A stretch of DNA of 64,000 nt. Source: Saccharomyces paradoxus. Taxonomy: Eukaryota; Ascomycota; Saccharomycetes; Saccharomycetales; Saccharomycetaceae. Made by a program: the position numbers and the translations under genes. This document shows, piece by piece, positions 18,565 through 27,407 of the stretch (position 1 is its first letter; every line of letters starts with the position of its first letter). The stretch is from assembly GCF_002079055.1 (NCBI RefSeq), contig NC_047501.1, forward strand, positions 496,001-560,000, written 5' to 3'. The notes beneath the pieces were generated by a model that saw nothing but the letters and a program-made list of their open reading frames with translations, searched no databases and had not been told where the DNA came from.

Positions 18565-21500
18565 ATGATTATCTTTGTTTCAGAAGAACCTGAAAGAAGG
18601 CTAGCCATTGTGTCCAACTCGTATGCCCTTGTTCTTAAACCAGTTGGGAAGAAACCATCTGATAAACCTTTATGTGCTATTGAACTTCTTCAAAAAAGCG
18701 ACTTGAAAAAGTATGGTTTTAAAAGACTTACATCACATGAGATTTTTGGTGTTATCGGTCTCATTGAGGTTAATGGCCTACTGTTTGTCGGTGCCATTAC
18801 CGGAAAATCTAAAGTTGCACAACCATGTCCAGGAGAGACTGTGAACAAGATTTTTGCTGTCGATTTTTTTTGTCTAAACGACAATAGTTGGGATTTCATT
18901 GAGATCGACTCTTCAGGTTATCCTGTGTTGCCTGAGACTGCTTCAACCGAATATCAAGAGGCCTTGCCAAAACATCCATGCTATGAATTGAAAAAACTGT
19001 TATCCAATGGATCCTTCTACTACAGCTCAGATTTCGATCTAACGTCAACCTTACAGCATCGTGGATATGGTCAACATTCTTTGAGTACAGACACCTACGA
19101 AGAAGAATATATGTGGAACTCTTTCCTCATGCAAGAGATGATAACTTACAGAGATCATTTGGACACAAATTTGAAACAAATCCTGGATGACGAGGGGTTT
19201 TTGACCACAGTCATTCGTGGATTTGCAGAAACATTCGTCTCGTACGTTAAGAAATTGAAAGTTGCCCTTACAATCATTTCTAAGCAGAGCTGGAAAAGGG
19301 CAGGAACAAGATTTAATGCACGTGGTGTCGATGATGAGGCGAACGTTGCCAATTTTGTGGAAACAGAGTTCATTATGTACTCTAGCCAATATTGTTATGC
19401 TTTTACACAAATAAGAGGCAGTATACCTGTGTTCTGGGAACAAGGTACCTCTCTAATTAACCCAAGAGTACAAATTACAAGATCATTTGAAGCCACTCAA
19501 CCAGTATTTGACAAGCATATCATGAAGTCAGTGGAAAAGTATGGGCCTGTTCATGTCGTTAATTTGTTGTCAACAAAATCTTCTGAAATTGAACTTTCAA
19601 AACGGTACAAAGAGCATTTAACCCATTCAAAGAAATTGAATTTCAACAAAGATGTATTTTTGACGGAATTCGATTTCCACAAGGAAACTTCACAAGAGGG
19701 CTTTTCCGGCGTCAGAAAACTGATTCCATTGATAGTGGACTCTCTCCTATCTTCTGGCTATTATTCTTATGACGTTAGGGAAAAAAAGAACATATCTGAG
19801 CAACATGGCATATTTAGAACCAACTGCCTAGATTGTTTAGATAGAACAAATTTAGCACAGCAAATTATTTCCTTAGCTGCTTTCAGAACTTTTCTCGAAG
19901 ATTTCCGATTGATAAGTTCAAATTCTTTTATCGACGATGATGATTTTGTTTCTAAACACAACACCCTCTGGGCTGATCATGGTGACCAAATATCCCAAAT
20001 ATACACTGGTACCAATGCCTTAAAATCCTCATTTTCAAGGAAAGGTAAAATGTCACTCGCTGGGGCATTATCCGATGCTACAAAGTCGGTTAGCAGAATA
20101 TATATTAACAATTTTATGGATAAAGAAAAGCAACAAAATATCGATACTTTGTTGGGAAGATTACCATACCAGAAAGCAGTACAACTGTATGATCCTGTAA
20201 ACGAATACGTCAGTACGAAATTACAAAGCATGTCTGATAATTTCACATCCACCTCCAACATAAACTTGCTAATAGGATCATTCAATGTTAACGGGGCAAC
20301 CAAGAAGGTCGATTTATCGAAGTGGTTATTTCCGATTGGTGAAAAATTCAAACCAGATATTGTTGTCTTAGGTCTTCAAGAGGTTATAGAATTATCTGCG
20401 GGTTCGATTTTGAACGCTGATTACTCGAAAAGCTCATTCTGGGAAAATTTAGTGGGTGATTGCTTAAACCAGTACGATGATAAATACCTGTTGTTAAGAG
20501 TGGAACAAATGACTTCTTTACTGATCTTGTTCTTTGTTAAAGCAGATAAAGCTAAATATGTCAAGCAGGTGGAGGGTGCCACCAAGAAGACTGGTTTTAG
20601 GGGTATGGCTGGGAATAAAGGTGCTGTGTCTATAAGGTTCGAGTACGGTGCCACTTCATTTTGTTTTATCAATTCTCACCTTGCAGCGGGTGCCACAAAT
20701 GTCGAGGAACGTCGTAGTGATTACGAGAGCATAGTGAGGGGCATTACCTTCACGAGAACTAAGATGATTCCTCATCATGATTCTATTTTCTGGTTGGGTG
20801 ACATGAATTATAGAATAAATCTACCGAACGAAGACGTTAGAAGAGAGTTATACAACCAAGAAGAGGGATATATTGAAAAACTGTTGCACTTCGATCAACT
20901 TACTCTAGGTATAAATTCTGGCAGTGTATTCGAAGGCTTCAAGGAACCAACCCTCAAGTTCCGCCCAACATATAAGTATGATCCTGGAACAGGGACCTAT
21001 GATTCTTCTGAGAAGGAGAGAACACCTTCGTGGACAGATAGAATTATTTATAAAGGGGATAACTTACTCCCTTTATCCTATTCAGATGCTCCGATGATGA
21101 TCAGCGACCATCGGCCAGTTTACGCTGCATATAGAGCAAAAATAACTTTTGTTGATGATAAGGAGAGACTATCCCTCAAGAAACGTTTATTCACAGAATA
21201 CAAACAAGAGCATCCAGAAGAGCCGGGTTCTCTAATATCGGATCTTCTCAACCTTGATCTTGATGATAAGAGTATTTCGGACGGGTTTAAAAGTTCTTCT
21301 GAAAGCTCTCTACTAGACATTGATCCGATGTTGGCACAACCGACAGCGTCCAGCATTGCTTCTTCATCACCTGTTTCTTCAGCATCGGCTTCTCTACAAC
21401 CTGTGAGAACTCAAAACAACATCCAGTCCCGCACTCCCGTCAAGAAACCAATATTGCGCCCTCCACCTCCACCTGCTCATAAATCTGTATCAGCACCTGC

Positions 21501-21894
21501 TCCTTCAACATCAGAGGAAAAGTCATTAACCCCAAAAACCTCAACCACATCACTGTCATCTGTGGCAAACAATATACAAGAAAGTAAACCATTAGCGCAA
21601 AATAGGCGAATTCCGCCACCAGGCTTTAGCCGAAATATTTTAACTCCAAAAAGCACTAGTAATTTGGCCTCTCCTTCGTCTTCTAAGGTTGATTTAGATA
21701 ATGGTGTGGCTGAATCTACACATTCAACCCAAGGTGCAAGACAACAGACACCTACGTCATCTTTTACAGTACCAAGAGATGTTAATGGGCAGTCCGAGAC
21801 CTTACTATGTAATGAAAACTCCATTGAGCCAGAGGAAAAAGCCAAACTTAACCATATGACTTTAGATTCATGGCAGCCACTGACCCCAAAATGA
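18565..21894 (+). CDS. INP53: Synaptojanin-like polyphosphoinositide phosphatase Inp53
   Basis: The protein has 1109 residues (S. cerevisiae about 1107). It has two catalytic domains. The Sac1 domain covers about 1-500, with the CX5RT loop CLDCLDRT at 421-428 intact, so its PI3P/PI4P/PI(3,5)P2 activity should be present, unlike in Inp51. The inositol 5-phosphatase domain covers about 560-870, with WLGDMNYR at 743-750 and SDHRPVYA starting at 847. The tail is Ser/Thr/Pro-rich with a PPPPP stretch near 975, the type that binds SH3 proteins and clathrin-coat factors. Known role: PI(4,5)P2 turnover in clathrin-based sorting between TGN and endosome. It is a duplicate of INP52. Confidence 0.97.
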   Translation: MIIFVSEEPERRLAIVSNSYALVLKPVGKKPSDKPLCAIELLQKSDLKKYGFKRLTSHEIFGVIGLIEVNGLLFVGAITGKSKVAQPCPGETVNKIFAVDFFCLNDNSWDFIEIDSSGYPVLPETASTEYQEALPKHPCYELKKLLSNGSFYYSSDFDLTSTLQHRGYGQHSLSTDTYEEEYMWNSFLMQEMITYRDHLDTNLKQILDDEGFLTTVIRGFAETFVSYVKKLKVALTIISKQSWKRAGTRFNARGVDDEANVANFVETEFIMYSSQYCYAFTQIRGSIPVFWEQGTSLINPRVQITRSFEATQPVFDKHIMKSVEKYGPVHVVNLLSTKSSEIELSKRYKEHLTHSKKLNFNKDVFLTEFDFHKETSQEGFSGVRKLIPLIVDSLLSSGYYSYDVREKKNISEQHGIFRTNCLDCLDRTNLAQQIISLAAFRTFLEDFRLISSNSFIDDDDFVSKHNTLWADHGDQISQIYTGTNALKSSFSRKGKMSLAGALSDATKSVSRIYINNFMDKEKQQNIDTLLGRLPYQKAVQLYDPVNEYVSTKLQSMSDNFTSTSNINLLIGSFNVNGATKKVDLSKWLFPIGEKFKPDIVVLGLQEVIELSAGSILNADYSKSSFWENLVGDCLNQYDDKYLLLRVEQMTSLLILFFVKADKAKYVKQVEGATKKTGFRGMAGNKGAVSIRFEYGATSFCFINSHLAAGATNVEERRSDYESIVRGITFTRTKMIPHHDSIFWLGDMNYRINLPNEDVRRELYNQEEGYIEKLLHFDQLTLGINSGSVFEGFKEPTLKFRPTYKYDPGTGTYDSSEKERTPSWTDRIIYKGDNLLPLSYSDAPMMISDHRPVYAAYRAKITFVDDKERLSLKKRLFTEYKQEHPEEPGSLISDLLNLDLDDKSISDGFKSSSESSLLDIDPMLAQPTASSIASSSPVSSASASLQPVRTQNNIQSRTPVKKPILRPPPPPAHKSVSAPAPSTSEEKSLTPKTSTTSLSSVANNIQESKPLAQNRRIPPPGFSRNILTPKSTSNLASPSSSKVDLDNGVAESTHSTQGARQQTPTSSFTVPRDVNGQSETLLCNENSIEPEEKAKLNHMTLDSWQPLTPK

Positions 21895-22239
21895 TAGTTA
21901 TCTTTCAAGTATGGTTGTTATTCACTTTGTATTCTTTAAGTAACCACTTACATTAATTGAAGAGATGAAGAAGTCAACCTGCCCAAATTGTCTTATGTGA
22001 TTTTTATCTGAACAAATATTTATATACTTTATTCAGTAGTAGAAAAGGAGTGCGCTAATAAGGCGCGCCGGGTTAAAGCTGGAAAAAATGGGATGCAATA
22101 ATTCATACGTTAAATATCGGTGAAAGTATGGTCAAGATAAAAGAGAATTTCTACTATCCATAAACTCCTTAGTGTGCCTTTCAGTAGTAGCTTTCATTTT
22201 TTACCTCAATAGCGTATTATTTTTTTCCAAGTTGTTCCC
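21895..22239. other. Intergenic: INP53 3' region and TFC7 promoter
   Basis: This is 345 bp. An 8 bp palindrome GGCGCGCC at 22062-22069, followed by GGGTTAAAG, stands out from the AT-rich surroundings. Its CGCGC core resembles the Rsc3/Rsc30 recognition sequence found in nucleosome-depleted promoters. It lies 171 bp before the TFC7 ATG. Nothing else is supported. Confidence 0.45.
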
Positions 22240-23550
22240 ATGGTGGTGAATACAATATACATTGCAAGGCATGGATACAGATCCAATTGGCTTCCCGAGG
22301 GTCCATATCCAGACCCACTTACAGGAATCGATAGTGATGTTCCTTTGGCAGAACATGGAGTCCAGCAAGCTAAAGAGTTGGCGCATTATCTTTTGTCCTT
22401 GGATAATCAACCAGAAGCTGCCTTCACTTCTCCGTTTTATAGATGTCTTCAGACTACCCAACCGATAGCTAAGCTGTTAGAAATACCTGTTTATCTAGAA
22501 CGAGGTATTGGGGAATGGTATAGACCTGACAGAAAACCGGTGATCCCAGTACCTGCTGGATATGAGATACTAAGCAAATATTTTCCAGGTATCATTAGCC
22601 CAGAATGGGATTCTACACTAATACCAAGTGAAAAGGGTGAGACCGAGCAGGAGATGTACATGAGATTCAAAACGTTTTGGCCCTTATTTATTGAACGTGT
22701 AGAAAAGGAATATCCAAATGTTGAGTGTATACTTTTAGTCACACATGCTGCGTCTAAGATTGCCCTTGGTATGAGCTTACTGGGGTACGATAATCCTCGA
22801 ATGTCCTTGAATGAAAATGGTGATAAAATAAGAAGCGGTAGTTGCTCATTAGACAAATACGAGATTCTTAAAAAAAGCTACGATACTTTAGACGAAACTG
22901 ACGATCAAAATCAAACCTCTTTGACCTATATACCATTTAATGACAGAAAATGGGTTCTAACGATGAATGGCAACACCGAATTCTTGAGTGGTGGTGAAGA
23001 AATGAATTGGAGTTTCGATTGTGTAGTAGAGGCTGGTTCAGATGCTGATATCAAAAGGAGACAGGAGACAAAAAAAAACAGCTCACCAATACCAAAAGGA
23101 GAAGATCAAATTGAAACAGAAACTGTTTATATCAGTGTTGACATCCCTAGCGGCAACTACAAAGAGAGGACCGACATAGCGAAGAACGCAATTTTACAAT
23201 ATTCCGGTTTGGAAACAGATGCTCCATTGTTTCGGATTGGAAATAAGCTGTATGAAGGAAGCTGGGAGAGACTTGTTGGCACGGAACTTGCCTTCCCAAA
23301 TGCTGCACATATACATAAAAAGACGGCGGGTCTACTATCATCAGCTGAAGACAGTGAAACAACAAACGCTGGCCAAAGTAAAGGCCTATCTACTGCTAGC
23401 GACGCAGACACACAAAAACAAGAAGATGTTGGAGTACCGGATTCAACCAACAAAAGTGAGGATCACGCGGGAGATAACGAAGAAGTTCAACCAGAGAAGA
23501 TCTATAGAATAAAAGAACGGATAGTGCTAAACAATGTCCGCCCTATGTAA
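22240..23550 (+). CDS. TFC7: TFIIIC subunit tau55 (Tfc7), with a histidine-phosphatase domain
   Basis: The protein has 436 residues (S. cerevisiae about 435). The N-terminal 260 or so residues form a histidine phosphatase domain: RHG at 10-12 (phosphorylated His 11 in the family), ERGIGEWYRP near 87-96, and THAASK with the second His at 169. The C-terminal part (from about 300) holds the tau55-specific region that pairs with Tfc1 (tau95) in the tauA subcomplex; a charged linker separates the two. Known role: promoter recognition for RNA polymerase III at A boxes. The phosphatase active-site residues are kept here, as seen directly. RPO31, the Pol III catalytic subunit, lies 10 kb away. Confidence 0.96.
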   Translation: MVVNTIYIARHGYRSNWLPEGPYPDPLTGIDSDVPLAEHGVQQAKELAHYLLSLDNQPEAAFTSPFYRCLQTTQPIAKLLEIPVYLERGIGEWYRPDRKPVIPVPAGYEILSKYFPGIISPEWDSTLIPSEKGETEQEMYMRFKTFWPLFIERVEKEYPNVECILLVTHAASKIALGMSLLGYDNPRMSLNENGDKIRSGSCSLDKYEILKKSYDTLDETDDQNQTSLTYIPFNDRKWVLTMNGNTEFLSGGEEMNWSFDCVVEAGSDADIKRRQETKKNSSPIPKGEDQIETETVYISVDIPSGNYKERTDIAKNAILQYSGLETDAPLFRIGNKLYEGSWERLVGTELAFPNAAHIHKKTAGLLSSAEDSETTNAGQSKGLSTASDADTQKQEDVGVPDSTNKSEDHAGDNEEVQPEKIYRIKERIVLNNVRPM

Positions 23551-23744
23551 TATGTACTTTGTAAAAAGCAACAACCTCCTTTCAGGAATACAGATGCGTC
23601 TGCTTGTTTATTTACCTTCTATGTATTTTGTCAGACGAAAAGCGTGAAGGGAGGGAGGAACGTGAGTGCAAAATAACCCACTTGAACATAAGAAAGGAAA
23701 ATTAGACCATGTGGAAAAGAAAGAGGGCGCACCCATCAAACACA

Positions 23745-24443
23745 ATGTCTGTTAGTAGTAAACTGCCATTAGACATAATCGGATCTATATGTTCTAAATA
23801 TGACATCATTTTGGCTAGCACCTCTCCACGGAGGTATGAAATTTTACACGATGTAATGGGAATTGCTGATTTGAAAACAATGGTTTCTACATTTGAGGAA
23901 GATCTTGATAAAACAAATTATTCTACAGATCCAATTGGATATGTACGCGATACTAGCTGGCACAAAGCGCAGAATATAATTGAGATTTTAACTGACTACG
24001 AAAACGAAAACTTAAATGAAATTGGTAAACCTAAGCTTATCATATGTGCAGACACAATTATTATAGACAAGAGTGGGCGAATTTACGAAAAGCCTAAAAC
24101 AAAAGACATCCAAAGGAAGTTTTTAATGAAGTTTTGCTATGAGGATGATGAACCTGTTAACGTTGTCACGGCTGTGACATTGGTTAAATGGTACGGCAAA
24201 AAAAACTTCGAACTGGTACCATTCCGGGATGAAACGAAGGTATACTTTGATAACAAGATACCACTGAGAATATTGGAAGAATACGTAGAAAGCGGCGATG
24301 GGCTAGAGGTTGGCGGTGGATTCAAAATACAAGGGCAAGGGGCCATACTTATTGAAAAAATCGAAGGTGATTATTACAACGTAGTTGGATTACCTCTTAA
24401 CAAAACGTTCAAAGGACTCTACGCTGAGGCTAATTCCATATAA
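23745..24443 (+). CDS. Maf-family nucleotide pyrophosphatase (YOR111W orthologue)
   Basis: The protein has 232 residues from the ATG at 23745, equal to S. cerevisiae YOR111W. It has the Maf/HAM1-like fold signature LASTSPRRYEIL at about 23-34, then the central CADTIII motif with the catalytic Asp at about 108, EKPKTK, and ESGDGLEVGGGFKIQGQGA towards the end. Maf proteins hydrolyse non-canonical or modified nucleoside triphosphates (house-cleaning). The yeast substrate is not known to me. A further in-frame ATG at 23709 would add 12 residues (MWKRKRAHPSNT), strongly basic. I kept the shorter form because it matches the S. cerevisiae annotation, but the upstream ATG is open and real in the DNA. 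Confidence 0.88.
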   Translation: MSVSSKLPLDIIGSICSKYDIILASTSPRRYEILHDVMGIADLKTMVSTFEEDLDKTNYSTDPIGYVRDTSWHKAQNIIEILTDYENENLNEIGKPKLIICADTIIIDKSGRIYEKPKTKDIQRKFLMKFCYEDDEPVNVVTAVTLVKWYGKKNFELVPFRDETKVYFDNKIPLRILEEYVESGDGLEVGGGFKIQGQGAILIEKIEGDYYNVVGLPLNKTFKGLYAEANSI

Positions 24444-24828
24444 CCTTAGTTTAGGTCCCCTTTAGTGCTATTCGGTTAACTTTATTGAGCTCTTCATCAC
24501 CGGGAGGATGAGGGGAACGGCTAATATAGGTAACTTTGATGAACAGATATATATGCTAAATATCCCAATTATTAACATTCCATGAGACGTATTTCCATCC
24601 GTTATAAAGGGAATGCAATGGTAATATCCATTCTGAATTTCAAGCTTTCGCGCAGATCCTCTTCTATTTTTTTTTCATCTTGAAAAAAGGCCCTTTCTCT
24701 TCGTCTGTTTATACTATGGATATATTGTACATAAGTATTTTAAAAACAATAATCTCATCAAATCATTAGTCCATGGATTAACGCTGTTACTATTATTGGA
24801 TTGGTGAACGTGTAAGTATCCGAAAGTG
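24444..24828. other. Intergenic: YOR111W 3' region and CEX1 promoter
   Basis: This is 385 bp. A T tract at 24666-24675 and two short upstream frames precede CEX1: 17 codons at 24716-24769 and two codons (ATG GAT TAA) at 24773-24781. No RNA gene and no confident factor site. Confidence 0.45.
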
Positions 24829-27114
24829 ATGAATTTTTCCAGCATTTTCAAATCTATTTCGAATTTCCAGTTTCCATACACCATAGAGGAAACTGCAATC
24901 ACTGAAACCGCCTTCTGGCAATGTTTTGATGGTACAAGGAAGGCAGATTCCTTGCCAGTAACAGTTTTTAAGGCAAAAAGATCTCCAGAAAGCGAAGCTT
25001 TAATTTTGAATGCTGTACACAAGGCCAAAATTTTGAAGATTCCAGGACTTTGCAGTGTGCTGGAGACATTTGATTCCGATCCTCAATCCACATTTATTGT
25101 TACAGAACGTGTAGTTCCATTTCCTTGGGATAATCTAAGCTCTTTATCTCAAAACAAATTTGGTATTGAATTAGGAATATCACAATTATTGGTAACTTTG
25201 GGATTTTTAAACAAATTTGTCCTTGGTACACTTTCAAAAGATTCCATTTATATCAATATCAAAGGAGAGTGGGTACTATTTGGACTAGAACTTTGTTCAA
25301 GCAAAGAAGGGTTAAGTGCCTTTGAATTTTCCAGTAAAGCAAGAACATATTACAACATGACCGGCTCACAGTTGCCCTGTGAAGATTCAAATACAATCGA
25401 TTCAATGGGGTTAGGTTTGTTGGTAAAGGATCTTATGACTCCTTCTTCTCTACCAAAAGATTGGACTGTTAATGTAAATATGATTTCAGATGGAAGGATG
25501 ACAATCGAAAGCTTCAGGAAAAGGTTAGAAAATACAGAAACTTGGCGTTCTAATCCTTTAATAAACTTTTATCAAGAGTTGAAGGAATTACATATAAAGG
25601 ATCCACGGGGAAAGTTGGTTGTGATGTCAAGCTTGGAAAATCTGTATTTAGAGTCAAGGGAGATTTTCCGCAATTTAACACCTGGAATGATTGAGAATTT
25701 CATTATTCCAGAGCTTTGTGAGATTATAAAAATACTGATGATACAAAGCGTTGCTAGCACTGCTAGCCATACGGGCATGAACTTCAACGCATCGCATAAA
25801 CTTGTACCATTCTTAGCGATTGTTTTAGACCTCACTTCTGAAACGAACACTTTTCCAGTTGGGTTTAACGATCTCATCGCTCAAAGTTTTAAACTGCCAG
25901 ATAGGCAAGTTAGATTTCTTTTACTGATATACCTACCCAAATTAATAGGACCGTTGAGCAAATCGGAGATCTCCAGTAGAATATATCCACATTTTATCCA
26001 AGGTCTGACGGACTCTGATGCCACTCTTAGATTACAAACATTGAAGACAATACCATGCATTGTGTCGTGTTTGACAGAGAGACAACTGAACAATGAGTTG
26101 TTAAGGTTTCTCGCAAAAACACAGGTTGATTCTGACATTGAGATTCGAACATGGACTGTCATTATAATAAGTAAAATCTCAACTATATTATCAACTTCAG
26201 TTGGCAATCGCTCTAATATTTTGGCTACGGCATTCACAAAATCTTTGAAAGATCCTCATGTAAAACCAAGATTGGCTGCACTTTATGGGCTCGAAAAGTC
26301 GATTGAGCTGTTTGATGTAAACACCATCGCCAACAAGATCTTAACGGTCATTGCTCCAGGTTTATTAGATAAAAGTTCCATAGTAAGAAACAGAGCCAAA
26401 ATTCTGTTTGAAATGTATCTGGACAGATTGGAAAAAGAAGCTCTACTTATTCAAACAAACGATAGTACTGACGATTCAGAGGACATGAAAGAAATCGATT
26501 TTGATAATTATGGTTGCGATGAAGAAGACATGAATAAGGAAGACAGTATGTTGGCCGCAAAATTTTTAAATAATTTACGCTTAAATTCACCCTCAGCAAC
26601 AATACCAAACAACATTACTGACAGCGAAGTCGATTCCGCTCAGGATGGAAATGGGTGGGACGACTTCAGCGATACCGATGGCTGTACTGTAAATAGTACC
26701 ACGGAATCCCTTGACAAACTGGCAAGTCATGTAATAACTACAAACACCCAAAAATTTTCTGGAAGACCTATTAAAATTAATAAGAGTTGGAATGATGAAT
26801 TGAATGATAATGACTGGACTCAAGATGAAAGCAGCCCATCAAAGGAGCCTGGAGATTACTCAAAGCCACAAGCTTCGACTTTGGCAAAAAAAATCGCCCC
26901 TAATTCAAAGCTTTCTATCAAGAAGAAGAAAACAACAATCCTCGCACCAAGAACCATTGCTAGTAGTGCCACTGCTGCTACCAAAACGTCACTATCAAAT
27001 AAAACAGCAAGAAGTAAGCTTGCAAGTAATGTTCGTGCCTCGGTAATCAATGAAAAACATGTTGATAGCTGGGATGATGATGGAGATGCAGAATCCTGGG
27101 ATACAAATTGGTGA
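24829..27114 (+). CDS. CEX1: tRNA nuclear-export factor Cex1 (Scy1-like pseudokinase)
   Basis: The protein has 761 residues from the ATG at 24829 (S. cerevisiae 761). The N-terminal part to about 300 has a kinase-like fold without an obvious Lys-Asp-DFG catalytic set, as expected in the Scy1-like family. HEAT-type helical repeats run about 330-560 (for example SRIYPHFIQGLTDSDATLRL and DKSSIVRNRAKILFEMYLDR). The tail is acidic then basic (LSIKKKKTT) and ends with WDDDGDAESWDTNW, the kind of acidic Trp motif that binds COPI. Known role: a cytoplasmic adaptor that takes aminoacyl-tRNA from Los1/Msn5 at the pore and passes it to eEF1A. Two small upstream frames lie within 115 bp of the start. Confidence 0.95.
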   Translation: MNFSSIFKSISNFQFPYTIEETAITETAFWQCFDGTRKADSLPVTVFKAKRSPESEALILNAVHKAKILKIPGLCSVLETFDSDPQSTFIVTERVVPFPWDNLSSLSQNKFGIELGISQLLVTLGFLNKFVLGTLSKDSIYINIKGEWVLFGLELCSSKEGLSAFEFSSKARTYYNMTGSQLPCEDSNTIDSMGLGLLVKDLMTPSSLPKDWTVNVNMISDGRMTIESFRKRLENTETWRSNPLINFYQELKELHIKDPRGKLVVMSSLENLYLESREIFRNLTPGMIENFIIPELCEIIKILMIQSVASTASHTGMNFNASHKLVPFLAIVLDLTSETNTFPVGFNDLIAQSFKLPDRQVRFLLLIYLPKLIGPLSKSEISSRIYPHFIQGLTDSDATLRLQTLKTIPCIVSCLTERQLNNELLRFLAKTQVDSDIEIRTWTVIIISKISTILSTSVGNRSNILATAFTKSLKDPHVKPRLAALYGLEKSIELFDVNTIANKILTVIAPGLLDKSSIVRNRAKILFEMYLDRLEKEALLIQTNDSTDDSEDMKEIDFDNYGCDEEDMNKEDSMLAAKFLNNLRLNSPSATIPNNITDSEVDSAQDGNGWDDFSDTDGCTVNSTTESLDKLASHVITTNTQKFSGRPIKINKSWNDELNDNDWTQDESSPSKEPGDYSKPQASTLAKKIAPNSKLSIKKKKTTILAPRTIASSATAATKTSLSNKTARSKLASNVRASVINEKHVDSWDDDGDAESWDTNW

Positions 27115-27320
27115 TTCCAAGATTTATATAGCCCTACATATTGTAGAAGGATGTATTAGGATGTATTCAGCTATTCTTTGTTATTTAAAAGCCTTACGCC
27201 CGTGCCCCGCGATTTCGCTGAGTTGAGAAGTGGAGGAAAGGAAGGGTCCCTTTAATTCCAGTAGGAATGAAGCATAAGCTAGAAGAGTAATCAGAAAAGG
27301 AACCTTATACAGTACCATAG

Positions 27321-27341
27321 ATGGTCCCACGGAGAAATTAA
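27321..27341 (+). other. Short upstream ORF in the AZF1 leader
   Basis: ATG at 27321 runs six codons to TAA (MVPRRN), ending 66 bp before the AZF1 ATG. A second small frame, seven codons at 27267-27290, lies before it. Whether either is in the mRNA depends on the transcript start, which I cannot see. Confidence 0.35.
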
Positions 27342-27407
27342 TCGGGACAACAACAGCTACACGAACGATATACGTCAGAAGATTCTGATATTAAAAAATT
27401 ACTAGCC

